In this document: piece by piece, positions 8,859 to 17,393 of the stretch
Layout of the letters: every line of letters begins with the position of its first letter
Numbering within the stretch: the first letter of the stretch is position 1
Assembly (NCBI GenBank): GCA_020024645.1
Contig: JAHHTN010000018.1
Span: forward strand, 1 to 32,983
Length of the DNA stretch: 32,983 bases
From: Faecalimonas sp.
GTDB taxonomy: Bacteria; Bacillota; Clostridia; Lachnospirales; Lachnospiraceae
Direction of reading: 5' to 3'
The notes under the pieces: generated by a model
Told to the model about the DNA's origin: nothing
Databases searched by the model: none
Seen by the model: the letters and a program-made list of their open reading frames with translations, nothing else
Translations under genes and position numbers: made by a program

Positions 8859-8881
8859 GATTCATATCTGAACTTTATTGT

Positions 8882-9124
8882 TTACATACCTTCGTGGAAT
8901 GTACGTGAAATAACGTCGTCCTGTTGTTCTTTTGTTAGTTTAATAAAGTTTACTGCGTATCCAGAAACACGAACTGTTAACTGTGGGTAGTTTTCTGGGT
9001 GTTTCTGAGCATCTAATAATGTTTCTCTAGTAAAAACGTTTACATTTAAGTGATGTCCACCTTGTTCTACATAACCGTCTAACATATTTACTAAGTTATC
9101 AATCTGCTGTTGATTTACTGCCAT
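8882..9124 (-). CDS. grcA: stand-alone glycyl-radical domain protein (GrcA-like), second half of a split PFL
   Basis: An 80-residue protein that matches the extreme C-terminus of ordinary pyruvate formate-lyases: GGHHLNVNVF (~22-31), NYPQLTVRVSGYAV with the radical glycine G55, and KLTKEQQDDVISRTFHEGM at the end. The glycine is 25 residues from the C-terminus, as in fused PFL. In E. coli a similar spare-part protein (YfiD/GrcA) rescues oxygen-damaged PFL. Here the partner PFL gene 29 bases upstream lacks this domain altogether, so the small protein should be essential rather than a spare. It has its own GGAGGAATTCACT ribosome site and ATG, which argues against a frameshift or sequencing error. 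It is probably co-transcribed with pflB and ends before a strong hairpin. Confidence 0.92.
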   Translation of the reverse strand: MAVNQQQIDNLVNMLDGYVEQGGHHLNVNVFTRETLLDAQKHPENYPQLTVRVSGYAVNFIKLTKEQQDDVISRTFHEGM

Positions 9125-9152
9125 AGTGAATTCCTCCTATATTGTTTTATTC

Positions 9153-11264
9153 TTATTCGTTATCAATACTTTCCATAATGTTTGGAATGTTACATGCTTG
9201 ATTTCCGCATTCTTCAATTCTATCAATGTCAAGATCTCCTGCAAAAATCTGGTCTTCTTTTCCTAATGCTCCAGGAATGATAGAGAATGTATTTGAAATA
9301 CCATCCTGAGCGTGTCTAAATGGAATCTTAGCAACTGATGCAAGTGAAGCTAATGCTCCGTGAGAATCACGTCCGTGCATTGGGTTTGCTCCTGGTGCTA
9401 ATGGTTCTCCCATTTTTCTTCCGTCAGGTGTGTTACCTGTCTTCTTACCATATACTACGTTAGAAGTAATTGTTAAGATAGAAGTTGTTGGAACACCGTG
9501 ACGATATGTGTGGTGTTTTCTTACTTTGTCCATGAATGCACGAACGATTTCAACTGCGATTTCATCAACACGGTCATCGTTGTTTCCGTATTTAGGAAAA
9601 TCTCCTTCTATATTGTAATCTACTACTAATCCATCTTCATCTCTTACAGGTGTTACTTTTGCGTATTTAATAGCACTTAAAGAGTCAGCAACTACTGAAA
9701 GTCCCGCAATACCTGTAGCAAAGTAACGTTTAACATCTCTGTCATGAAGAGCCATTTGAAGTCTTTCGTAAGAATATTTATCATGCATGTAGTGAATGAT
9801 ATTTAATGTATTTACATAAAGTCCTGCTAACCATTCCATCATGTCATCAAATTTTGACATTACATCATCATAATCAAGTACATCGCCTTCTACTGCGCGG
9901 TATTTTGGTCCAACCTGAATTTTAAGTTTTTCATCAATACCACCGTTGATAGCGTATAATAAACATTTTGCAAGGTTTGCACGAGCTCCGAAGAACTGCA
10001 TTTCTTTACCAACTCTCATTGAAGATACACAACAAGCAATTGCGTAATCATCACCATGAGTAGGACGCATTAAGTCATCATTTTCATACTGAATAGAAGA
10101 TGATTTGATTGACATTTTAGCACAGTATTCTTTGAATGCATGTGGTAAACGTGTTGACCAAAGAACTGTTAAGTTTGGTTCTGGAGCAGTTCCTAAATTA
10201 TCTAATGTGTGTAAGTAACGGAATGATGTCTTTGTAACAAGTGGACGTCCGTCAACACCAACACCACCAAGAGATTCAGTTACCCATGTTGGGTCACCTG
10301 AGAATAATGCATTGTATTCAGGTGTACGTGCAAATTTAACAAGACGTAATTTCATAATAAAGTGGTCAATGTATTCCTGAGCTTGTTCTTCTGTGATTAA
10401 TCCTCTATCTAAGTCACGCTGAATATAGATATCAAGGAATGTAGATGTACGTCCAAGACTCATAGCAGCACCGTTTTGTTCTTTAACTGCTGCAAGGTAT
10501 CCAAAGTATAACCACTGGATTGCTTCTTTTGCATTTGAAGCAGGTTTTGTAATATCGTATCCGTAGATTTCACCTAATTTAGCTAATTCGCCAAGTGCTC
10601 TAATCTGTTCAGATAATTCTTCACGAAGACGGATGTTATCTCCTGTCATTCTTACTAAAGAAGTTGCTAACTGCTGTTTTTTGTCTTCGATTAACCAATC
10701 TGTTCCGTATAATGCAACACGACGGTAGTCACCGATGATACGTCCACGTCCGTAAGCATCTGGAAGACCTGTGATAATAGCAGATTTTCTTGCAAGTCTC
10801 ATTTCTGGTGTGTAAGCATCAAATACACCCTGATTGTGTGTTTTTCTATATTCTGTAAAGATTTTTACGATTTCAGGGTCTACTTCGTATCCGTTTTCAT
10901 GGCAAGCGTTCTGTGCCATACGAATACCACCAAATGGCTGAAGAGAACGTTTGAAAGGTTTGTCTGTCTGGAAACCAACGATTTGCTCTAAATCTTTGTT
11001 TAAGTATCCAGGTCCATGAGAAGTAATTGTAGATACGATTTTTGTATCCATATCTAATACTCCACCTGCTTCACGTTCCTGTTTTGAAAGGTCCATTACT
11101 TGAGCCCAAAGTTTTGTAGTTGCTTCTGTTGGTCCAGCTAAGAAAGAATCATCTCCTTCATATGGAGTGTAGTTCTCCTGAATAAAGTTGCGGACATTTA
11201 CAGATGTACGATTCCAACGACCAGGTTTAAAACCGTCCCAACTAGAATTCCAGTTTTTTTCCAT
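9153..11264 (-). CDS. pflB: pyruvate formate-lyase catalytic subunit lacking the glycyl-radical domain
   Basis: Formate C-acetyltransferase, converting pyruvate and CoA to acetyl-CoA and formate in anaerobic sugar fermentation. The protein begins WNSSWDGFKPGRW and is PFL-like throughout. The catalytic cysteine pair C411-C412 (AIACCVSSM) and the late motifs GRKMGEPLAPGANPMHGRD and SLASVAKIPFRHAQDGISNTFSI are present. It stops after GNQACNIPNIMESIDNE at 703 residues. Fused PFLs run to about 740-760 residues and end in the RVSGYA radical domain, which is absent here and encoded by the next gene. The start follows AGGAGG on the minus strand. A strong promoter at 11363-11391 with a Rex-like site at the start of transcription suggests control by NADH/NAD+ balance. 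The function is secure; the need for the GrcA-like partner is inferred. Confidence 0.95.
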   Translation of the reverse strand: MEKNWNSSWDGFKPGRWNRTSVNVRNFIQENYTPYEGDDSFLAGPTEATTKLWAQVMDLSKQEREAGGVLDMDTKIVSTITSHGPGYLNKDLEQIVGFQTDKPFKRSLQPFGGIRMAQNACHENGYEVDPEIVKIFTEYRKTHNQGVFDAYTPEMRLARKSAIITGLPDAYGRGRIIGDYRRVALYGTDWLIEDKKQQLATSLVRMTGDNIRLREELSEQIRALGELAKLGEIYGYDITKPASNAKEAIQWLYFGYLAAVKEQNGAAMSLGRTSTFLDIYIQRDLDRGLITEEQAQEYIDHFIMKLRLVKFARTPEYNALFSGDPTWVTESLGGVGVDGRPLVTKTSFRYLHTLDNLGTAPEPNLTVLWSTRLPHAFKEYCAKMSIKSSSIQYENDDLMRPTHGDDYAIACCVSSMRVGKEMQFFGARANLAKCLLYAINGGIDEKLKIQVGPKYRAVEGDVLDYDDVMSKFDDMMEWLAGLYVNTLNIIHYMHDKYSYERLQMALHDRDVKRYFATGIAGLSVVADSLSAIKYAKVTPVRDEDGLVVDYNIEGDFPKYGNNDDRVDEIAVEIVRAFMDKVRKHHTYRHGVPTTSILTITSNVVYGKKTGNTPDGRKMGEPLAPGANPMHGRDSHGALASLASVAKIPFRHAQDGISNTFSIIPGALGKEDQIFAGDLDIDRIEECGNQACNIPNIMESIDNE

Positions 11265-11337
11265 TTTAAAAATCCTCCTAAATTATGTTTGCTTTATAAT
11301 GCTACTAGAAAAGTGTACGTATACACTGTCCTTTAGT

Positions 11338-11355
11338 TTGTTAAAATATTCACTA
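11338..11355 (-). promoter_or_regulatory. probable Rex (redox repressor) operator at the pflB start site
   Basis: TTGTTAAAATATTCACTA: one half-site equals the clostridial Rex half-site TTGTTAA, and the other (TAGTGAA on the minus strand) differs by one base from TTGTGAA. Spacing is the usual 4 bases. It begins right at the predicted +1 of the pflB promoter, a good place for repression. Confidence 0.5.
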
Positions 11356-11362
11356 CGCCTAA

Positions 11363-11391
11363 ATTATAAGAAAAAAAGGAGCAACCGTCAA
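11363..11391 (-). promoter_or_regulatory. sigma-A promoter of pflB
   Basis: On the minus strand TTGACG (11391-11386), a 17-base spacer and a perfect TATAAT (11368-11363). Transcription would start near 11356, giving a leader of about 90 bases. Confidence 0.85.
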
Positions 11392-11560
11392 TAGCATAAA
11401 GGCGGTTGGATTGTACTAAATTGAATACAGTATACAAGTTGGCAAAAAATTTAAAGTTGTAATCTGTAAAATTAAGAAAAAATTTATTCTTTTTTCACAA
11501 AATTAGTGTATAGTAACAGTATCAAAAAATAATGTAAAATAATTAGGAGTGTATAAAAAG

Positions 11561-12718
11561 ATGAAAAGAAAGTTACAAGTGCTTTTAAGTTTAGTTTGCA
11601 CTGCGGTATTGTTTTCTTCATGTGCTTCATCGGATACACAGAAAGAAAATATCGTATTAAAAGACGGAGAAGAAAAGATAAATGAAAGACAAGGAAATCT
11701 TGATGTATTAAATCCGATTGCGTATAGTGATGTATCAGGGATTAAACTTGAACCTGGTTCTTACATATCTATAATAGGAAAGAGCAGCAACAGTGAATTT
11801 TGGAATGAAGTGAAAGAAGGAGCCAAGAAGGCAGAGGAAGATTTGAATAATGCCTTAGGATATGAAGGTGAGGATAAGATTAAAGTAAATTATAGTGGAT
11901 CTGCTAAAGGAGAGAATATTGAGGAACAGATTAATATTTTAGACGAAGAGTTAGCTAGAAACCCAGTTGCAGTTGGAATCGCAATTATTGATTCAACTGC
12001 TTGTGAAGTACAGTTTGATTTAGCAACAGAAAACGGTATTCCAATTGTTGCTTTTGATTCGGGAAGTGATTATAAGAATATTCAAGCAATGACTTCAGCG
12101 AATAACAGTGAAATAGGTAAAATGGGCGCTACAAAATTGGCGTCTATGATAGATGATGCAGGTGATGTGGCTTTGTTTGTACATGATAAGGAATCTACAA
12201 GTGCAAAACAGCGTGAACAAGGCTTTTTAAATGCACTAAAAGAGAGTCATCCAAATATTAAAGTACCTCTTGTGTATCATTTAGATGATTTGGAGGAATT
12301 GTCAAAGGTGATTGCTACTGAGAGAAATAAGAATAAAATAGAGGGAGGAAAAGATGTCCTTCCAGAAGAAATAAAACAGACAGAAGCCATTCATTATGTA
12401 TTGAAGAAAAATCCGAATATTAAGGGTGCTTTTTCCACGAATGTTACAGTAAATGAAGAACTGCTAAAAGCATTGGAAAAAGATAGTGAATTAAAAATTG
12501 TTTCTGTAGACGGTGGAGAAAGTCAATTAAAAGCATTGAAAGATGAAAGAGTAAGCGGACTAATTGTACAAAATCCATATGGAATGGGATATGCTACAGT
12601 TATTTCGGCAGCGAGAGCGTCGCGTGGTATGGGAAATCAAGCATATATTGATTCGGGATTTATATGGGTAACAAAAGATAATATGGGCAAGAAATCCATT
12701 AAGAAAATGTTATATTAA
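11561..12718 (+). CDS. sugar-type ABC transporter substrate-binding lipoprotein (orphan)
   Basis: A 385-residue periplasmic-binding-protein-like lipoprotein of the ribose/galactose-binding (Peripla_BP_4) type. The start ATG 11561 follows AGGAG (11545-11549); a GTG at 11549 in the same frame overlaps that ribosome site and is unlikely. A lipoprotein signal ends in FSSC with the lipid-carrying Cys at 21. The fold signatures are visible: SSNSEFWNEVKEGAKKA, VAVGIAIIDSTA, GIPIVAFDSGSDY, SANNSEIGKMGATKL and ELKIVSVDGGESQLKAL. A charged insert EGGKDVLPEEIKQTE lies near residue 270. No permease or ATPase gene is adjacent, so it is either an orphan binding protein or a ligand sensor. It is convergent with the histidine kinase gene and shares a bidirectional terminator with it. 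The ligand is unknown. Confidence 0.85.
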   Translation: MKRKLQVLLSLVCTAVLFSSCASSDTQKENIVLKDGEEKINERQGNLDVLNPIAYSDVSGIKLEPGSYISIIGKSSNSEFWNEVKEGAKKAEEDLNNALGYEGEDKIKVNYSGSAKGENIEEQINILDEELARNPVAVGIAIIDSTACEVQFDLATENGIPIVAFDSGSDYKNIQAMTSANNSEIGKMGATKLASMIDDAGDVALFVHDKESTSAKQREQGFLNALKESHPNIKVPLVYHLDDLEELSKVIATERNKNKIEGGKDVLPEEIKQTEAIHYVLKKNPNIKGAFSTNVTVNEELLKALEKDSELKIVSVDGGESQLKALKDERVSGLIVQNPYGMGYATVISAARASRGMGNQAYIDSGFIWVTKDNMGKKSIKKMLY

Positions 12719-12753
12719 AAATCAGGGGGATAGTCAATATCTCCCTGATTTTT
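12717..12753. terminator. bidirectional terminator between the lipoprotein and histidine kinase genes
   Basis: A 16-bp stem with one G-U pair: AAAATCAGGGGGATA with TATCTCCCTGATTTT, loop GTCAA, A-run on the left and T-run on the right. It serves both convergent genes and overlaps both stop codons. Confidence 0.85.
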
Positions 12754-14158
12754 ACTTTTTAGAAAGTGAGAAAATAAATTCCGTTCCAACACCTTCTGTA
12801 CTAATTACATTAATACTTTCTCCATGCGCGTTGACAATTTCTTTTACAATCGCAAGACCAAGTCCCGTACCTTTTTTATCTTTCCCACGTGATAAATCGG
12901 TTTTATAAAATCGTTCCCAAATTTGTGAGATGCATTTTTTAGGGATACCAGTACCAGTATCTTTTACCGAGACAAAAACTTTGCCGCCGTGCTCAGTTGT
13001 TTCTACATAGATATTTGATTCAGAGTTACTGAATTTAATCGCATTATCAAGTAAATTGTATAAAACTTGTTGAATTTTTCTTTTGTCTGCGTAAACCAAA
13101 AGTGTTTTGGAAGCAAATAAAAGTTCAATGGAGATTTTCTTTGTAGTACATCTTCCTTCAAAAGAAACTGCGGTAGTTCGAATAATTTCGTGGATATCAA
13201 AGGAAGATTTATCCAAGAGAAGTTCTTTTGTATCAAATTCATTTAATGTAAGTAAATCTTGTGTCAAATCTGTTAAACGTTCTGTTTCAAATAAAATAAT
13301 ATTTAAGTATTTATCATACATTTCTATTGGAATTGTTCCATCTGCAATAGCATTGACATATCCTCTAATAGATGTGAGAGGAGAGCGAAAATCATGAGAA
13401 ACATTTGCAATAAATTTTTTCTGATAACTGTTCATATCTTTTAGTTGATTTGACATATAATTGAGTGATGCGGACAGATATCCGATTTCATCGTTTGTGT
13501 TAATATGTATTTCATGTTCCAAATTTCCAGATGCATATTGTTTTGCCGCTTCTGTAATTTTACGTAAAGGACAATAAATAAAAAAATGTAGTCCCAACAA
13601 AATTGAAAATGATAAAATATAAATTACTAGCAAAGTAATGTATCCAATATTTAACATGGAATTTTTAGTTTTGGCTAAATCGGAATAAGGTTTGTGGATT
13701 AAAATATATCCTTTTGTAGAAAATCCTTGTGTAATAGGGGCGATAACTGTAATCATTTCTTCCTGAAAAGAATGATGGTAATTGCCAATAAGGTACTGGT
13801 CACCACCTGCTTCTGCTGGGTTGAAATTTTCAATTTTTGCAGAAATAGGGCTAGATGGGTTAATCTGCGATGAAAGGAGAATTTCTCCAGTTGGGTTTGT
13901 AATCCATATATCTGCATTTAAGTAAGTGTTCATTCCATCTAGTTGAATTTGTGTGTCGGTTACCGATATTGTATTTGTAAAAAATCCAGGTAAATAGTTT
14001 TTCCCCATTAAATTGGCTTCTTTATATAGTTCTCCTCCAATTTGTTTTTCCAGATGGGAGGTAAGAAGAGTAGAACCCAAAGTGGCTACAGTAAAAATAC
14101 TAAGGAACCCAAATGCGATATAAATTAAAACAAATTTTAGATAAAGAGTACTCCGCAT
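12752..14158 (-). CDS. sensor histidine kinase, two-component system
   Basis: A 468-residue membrane sensor kinase. TM1 lies at ~8-32, an extracellular sensor region of about 135 residues follows, and TM2 is at ~170-193. Next come a HAMP linker (~195-245), a HisKA domain with the phosphorylated H255 in ANVSHDFRSP, and an HATPase domain with the N-box LLDNAIKFSN, G1 DTGTGIP, the F-box RFYK and G2 GTGLGLAI. All catalytic motifs are present. It starts one base after the response-regulator stop, and its ribosome site GAGG lies inside that gene's end, so translation is coupled. The extracellular domain shows no motif I recognise, so the stimulus is unknown. Possible signals include the neighbouring lipoprotein's ligand or envelope stress; both are guesses. 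Confidence 0.93.
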   Translation of the reverse strand: MRSTLYLKFVLIYIAFGFLSIFTVATLGSTLLTSHLEKQIGGELYKEANLMGKNYLPGFFTNTISVTDTQIQLDGMNTYLNADIWITNPTGEILLSSQINPSSPISAKIENFNPAEAGGDQYLIGNYHHSFQEEMITVIAPITQGFSTKGYILIHKPYSDLAKTKNSMLNIGYITLLVIYILSFSILLGLHFFIYCPLRKITEAAKQYASGNLEHEIHINTNDEIGYLSASLNYMSNQLKDMNSYQKKFIANVSHDFRSPLTSIRGYVNAIADGTIPIEMYDKYLNIILFETERLTDLTQDLLTLNEFDTKELLLDKSSFDIHEIIRTTAVSFEGRCTTKKISIELLFASKTLLVYADKRKIQQVLYNLLDNAIKFSNSESNIYVETTEHGGKVFVSVKDTGTGIPKKCISQIWERFYKTDLSRGKDKKGTGLGLAIVKEIVNAHGESINVISTEGVGTEFIFSLSKK

Positions 14159-14159
14159 A

Positions 14160-14861
14160 TTATTTTACCTCGAATTTATAACCAATGCCCCAGACTGTTC
14201 CAAGACTCCAAGTAGGATGGTCTTTTATTTTGGCGCGTAAGCGTTTGATGTGTACATCTACTGTTCGAGTATCTCCGACATAATCATATCCCCAAATCTG
14301 ATCTAGTAGTTGTTCGCGGGTAAAAACTTGATTTGGTGATGAAGCAAGGAAATATAGTAATTCCAACTCTTTTGGTGGCATTTCCACTGGGATATTGTCA
14401 ACAGTCACAGAATAATTTGTCAAATTGATTTCAATTCCAGGATAAGAAACACATTTCCCTTTATCTGCTACGGGAACTTCAGGCTTGATAGGTTGATAAC
14501 GTCGTAGAACAGCTTTCACTCTTGCTACCAGCTCCTTCGCATCAAATGGTTTAATGATATAATCATCAGCGCCAAGTTCTAAGCCGAGTACTTTATCAAA
14601 AACTTCTCCCTTCGCAGATAACATGATAATGGGTGTATTGGATTTGGCGCGAATTTCACGACAAACTTGATAACCATCAATGCCAGGAAGCATAAGATCA
14701 AGCAAAATTAAATTTGGTTGATAGGTGTCGAAAGCGGTTAGTGCATCTTCGCCATCATGTACCATCATTGTGTTGAAGCATTCTTTTGTTAGGTAGAGAG
14801 AAATTAGTTCTGCGATATTCTCATCATCATCAACAATTAGGACTTTTTGTTTATTTACCAT
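14160..14861 (-). CDS. OmpR/PhoB-family response regulator
   Basis: A 233-residue two-component DNA-binding regulator. The receiver domain (~5-118) has the acidic pocket D11-D13, phospho-acceptor D55 (ILLDLMLPG), S82 in MLSAK and K104 (YIIKPF). The C-terminal winged-helix domain (~135-231) contains LELLYFLASSPNQVFTREQLLDQIWGYDYVGDTRTVDVHIKRLRAKI in pieces typical of OmpR/PhoB. It is preceded by AAGGAG on the minus strand, begins 17 bases after the mutS2 stop, and is followed by its cognate kinase with a one-base gap. The mutS2-regulator-kinase order suggests one transcript. Targets are unknown. Confidence 0.95.
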   Translation of the reverse strand: MVNKQKVLIVDDDENIAELISLYLTKECFNTMMVHDGEDALTAFDTYQPNLILLDLMLPGIDGYQVCREIRAKSNTPIIMLSAKGEVFDKVLGLELGADDYIIKPFDAKELVARVKAVLRRYQPIKPEVPVADKGKCVSYPGIEINLTNYSVTVDNIPVEMPPKELELLYFLASSPNQVFTREQLLDQIWGYDYVGDTRTVDVHIKRLRAKIKDHPTWSLGTVWGIGYKFEVK

Positions 14862-14878
14862 ACGTATCTCCTTTTCTT

Positions 14879-17254
14879 TTACTTAAATTCAACGATAGTT
14901 ACACCTGCATCGCCTTCGCCGAAAGCACCAAGACGATATGATTTTACATATTTCAGTCGTTTTAAATGATTGTGGACTGCTTGACGTAAAGCGCCCGTTC
15001 CTTTTCCGTGTACAACTCGTACAGGGCTTAAGTGTGCAAGATAAGCGTCATCTAAATATTTATCCAATTCCGCGATTGCTTCGTCAACAGTTTTTCCGAG
15101 CAATTTAATTTCAGGGCTAACTGAAAGTGATTTTTGCATTTTCATTTTTCCGTTTGACGTTCTGCGTATTTGTTTGGCAGTAATTGTCATTGGTTCTTCA
15201 ATGATTTCTAAGTCAGCAATATTCACTTGAGAGCGAAGGATACCCATTTGTACAAATAGATTTCCCTTGGCATCTGGAAGGGAGCTGACTGTTCCAGTTA
15301 AGTTCATACTTAAAACTTTTACAGATTCTCCAAGTTTGAAATCACTTGGTTTATGCTGTTTTTTTGGTTTTTTTGGCTGTAGAGAAGTTTTTTCTTGTGT
15401 CTTAGAAATTTTTTTGCGGAGACGTTCCCGTTCTCTTTCCATTTCTGCGACAGAAATATTCTCTTTCCCAAATTTGCGGAAGTTTTTCATTGTTTCATCA
15501 GCAACTTCTTTTGCCTCGCGTAAAATAGCATTTGCTTTTTCGTTTGCTTCGCGAAGAATACGTTCTTTTTGTTCATCTAAGCGGACTTGTTTTTTCTCTA
15601 CACGAGATTTCAATTGTTGAATTTCTAGTTTGTAAGAGGCAATTTCAGCTCTTTCTTTTTCTATTGTTTTTCTACTTTCCTCAAGATCAGAAAGTAAGTC
15701 TTCAAAGGATTCATCGTGTTCGGATAGTTGTAGTTTGGCCTCATCAATAATGTAATCTGGTAGTCCTAGTTTTTTTGAAATAGCAAAAGCATTACTTTTT
15801 CCTGGAATACCGATTAGGAGTCGATAAGTTGGTCGTAGTGTTTCTACATCAAATTCACAGCAGGCATTTTCTACACCTTCTGTGGAAAGGGCAAATACTT
15901 TTAACTCACTATAATGAGTTGTTGCCATTGTACGAATACCTCGTTGATGCAAATGAGAAAGAATAGCGGTTGCCAAAGCAGCTCCCTCTGTCGGATCCGT
16001 TCCTGCACCTAATTCATCAAATAAAACAAGAGAACGTTCGTCTACATCTTGCAAAAAGGATACGATATTTGTCATGTGAGATGAAAATGTACTAAGACTT
16101 TGCTCAATACTTTGTTCATCTCCAATATCTGCATAAACTTCATGGAATACAGCAAGTTCAGAACGATCCAATGCAGGAATATGAAGACCTGCTTGTCCCA
16201 TTAAAGTGAATAATCCGACTGTTTTTAGAGAAACTGTTTTTCCACCTGTATTTGGGCCGGTGATGATTAGTAAATCGAAATCATCTCCCAAAGTTAATGT
16301 AATTGGAACAACCTTTTTCTTATCTAAAAGAGGGTGGCGTCCTTCACGGATGTGAATATATCCTCTTGTGTTGAAAAGTGGTTTGCTGGCATTCATAGAT
16401 AATGCGAGCATTCCTTTTGCGAAAATAAAATCCAATTCTGTAAGAATTGAGAAATTTGTTCGCAATTCATGTACATATTCTCCAGCCTCATTGCTTAGTC
16501 TTGCAAGAATTACTTGAATTTCTTCTTGTTCTTTTCCATATAATTCTTTTAAATCATTATTTAATTTAACAATGGCCATAGGTTCGATAAAAAGTGTAGA
16601 GCCAGTAGAAGATTGGTCATGAATCATTCCAGGGACTTGGCTTCTGTATTCCGCTTTTATAGGAATACAGTATCTATCTCCACGCATGGTAATAAGAGAA
16701 TCTTGTAGATAAGATTTTAATGAGCCATTAACAAGTGAATTCAATGTAGAATGGACACGTTCGTTTAGTAATTGAATGCTTTTTCGGATGTGTTTCAAAG
16801 TGCTGCTGGCATCATCACTAATTTCATACTCTCCTAAAATGCAACGAGAAATTTCGTTTGACAAAATGCTTAACGGTTCTAATTGATTAAAATAAGTATC
16901 AAGGCAATCTTCCGAATCATCCAAAGTATCATGGCGACCAAAAGATTTTACTCTATTTGTTACTTGGAGAAGTTTAGCAATGTGTAGAAGTTCATTGCAA
17001 GTTAAAACACCACCGACTTCTAGATGCATTAGAGAATCTTCTATCGGATAACAACCACTAAAAGATATACGCCCTTTTTTAACAATTCTTGTAAAGGCAG
17101 ACGATGTCTGTTCCTGTGCTAAATGAATATCTTCAATCTGTAACATTGGACGTAACTTTTTACAGCGCTGTTTTCCACTTGGAGAAGAAGCTTGTTCTTC
17201 TAATAAATCAATAATTTTATTGTATTCTAATTTTAATTGTGCTTTCTTATTCAT
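14879..17254 (-). CDS. mutS2: MutS2 family ATPase/endonuclease
   Basis: A 791-residue cytoplasmic homologue of MutS without the mismatch-recognition domain. In Firmicutes it is linked to suppression of homologous recombination and, in Bacillus, to rescue of collided ribosomes. Visible parts: N-terminal core and lever helices; Walker A GPNTGGKT (333-340); Walker B LVLFDELGAGTDP with D413-E414; a long Lys/Glu-rich coiled coil (~510-630); a KOW-like segment (GESVKVLSMNLTGTV); and a C-terminal Smr nuclease domain with VRVVHGKGTGALR and GDAGVTIVEFK. I start it at ATG 17254, MNKKAQLKLEY, preceded by GAGGTGG; a TTG at 17266 in the same frame overlaps that ribosome site. It heads the operon with the two-component genes and is divergent from the HtrA-like gene. 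Confidence 0.95.
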   Translation of the reverse strand: MNKKAQLKLEYNKIIDLLEEQASSPSGKQRCKKLRPMLQIEDIHLAQEQTSSAFTRIVKKGRISFSGCYPIEDSLMHLEVGGVLTCNELLHIAKLLQVTNRVKSFGRHDTLDDSEDCLDTYFNQLEPLSILSNEISRCILGEYEISDDASSTLKHIRKSIQLLNERVHSTLNSLVNGSLKSYLQDSLITMRGDRYCIPIKAEYRSQVPGMIHDQSSTGSTLFIEPMAIVKLNNDLKELYGKEQEEIQVILARLSNEAGEYVHELRTNFSILTELDFIFAKGMLALSMNASKPLFNTRGYIHIREGRHPLLDKKKVVPITLTLGDDFDLLIITGPNTGGKTVSLKTVGLFTLMGQAGLHIPALDRSELAVFHEVYADIGDEQSIEQSLSTFSSHMTNIVSFLQDVDERSLVLFDELGAGTDPTEGAALATAILSHLHQRGIRTMATTHYSELKVFALSTEGVENACCEFDVETLRPTYRLLIGIPGKSNAFAISKKLGLPDYIIDEAKLQLSEHDESFEDLLSDLEESRKTIEKERAEIASYKLEIQQLKSRVEKKQVRLDEQKERILREANEKANAILREAKEVADETMKNFRKFGKENISVAEMERERERLRKKISKTQEKTSLQPKKPKKQHKPSDFKLGESVKVLSMNLTGTVSSLPDAKGNLFVQMGILRSQVNIADLEIIEEPMTITAKQIRRTSNGKMKMQKSLSVSPEIKLLGKTVDEAIAELDKYLDDAYLAHLSPVRVVHGKGTGALRQAVHNHLKRLKYVKSYRLGAFGEGDAGVTIVEFK

Positions 17255-17336
17255 ATTCCACCTCAATATTTTAGCAAATTACAAAGTCCTTTACACTACA
17301 TTTTACCTTATTTAAGGAGCAATGAAAAGGAAAATA

Positions 17337-17365
17337 TTGAACAATGAACACCAATCATGTATACT
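17337..17365 (+). promoter_or_regulatory. sigma-A promoter of the HtrA-like/yhaM operon
   Basis: TTGAAC (17337-17342), a 17-base spacer and TATACT (17360-17365), with the start near 17372, about 22 bases before the ATG. A clear promoter. Confidence 0.8.
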
Positions 17366-17393
17366 ATAGAAAGGAAAATGAAGGAGTCAATGA

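Noticed and set aside
8782..8865. 28-residue N-terminal extension of PflA
   Set aside because: It translates the terminator hairpin, has no ribosome site and does not belong to the family's start; GGGGG before ATG 8781 fits better.
9025..9060. Catabolite-control (cre-like) site inside grcA
   Set aside because: The near match falls in codons for the conserved NVNVFTRE segment, so protein conservation explains it.
9125..9152. Frameshift or sequencing error as the cause of the PFL split
   Set aside because: The gap has an in-frame stop, a good ribosome site and a fresh ATG, and the small protein has extra N-terminal residues not needed by a fused PFL.
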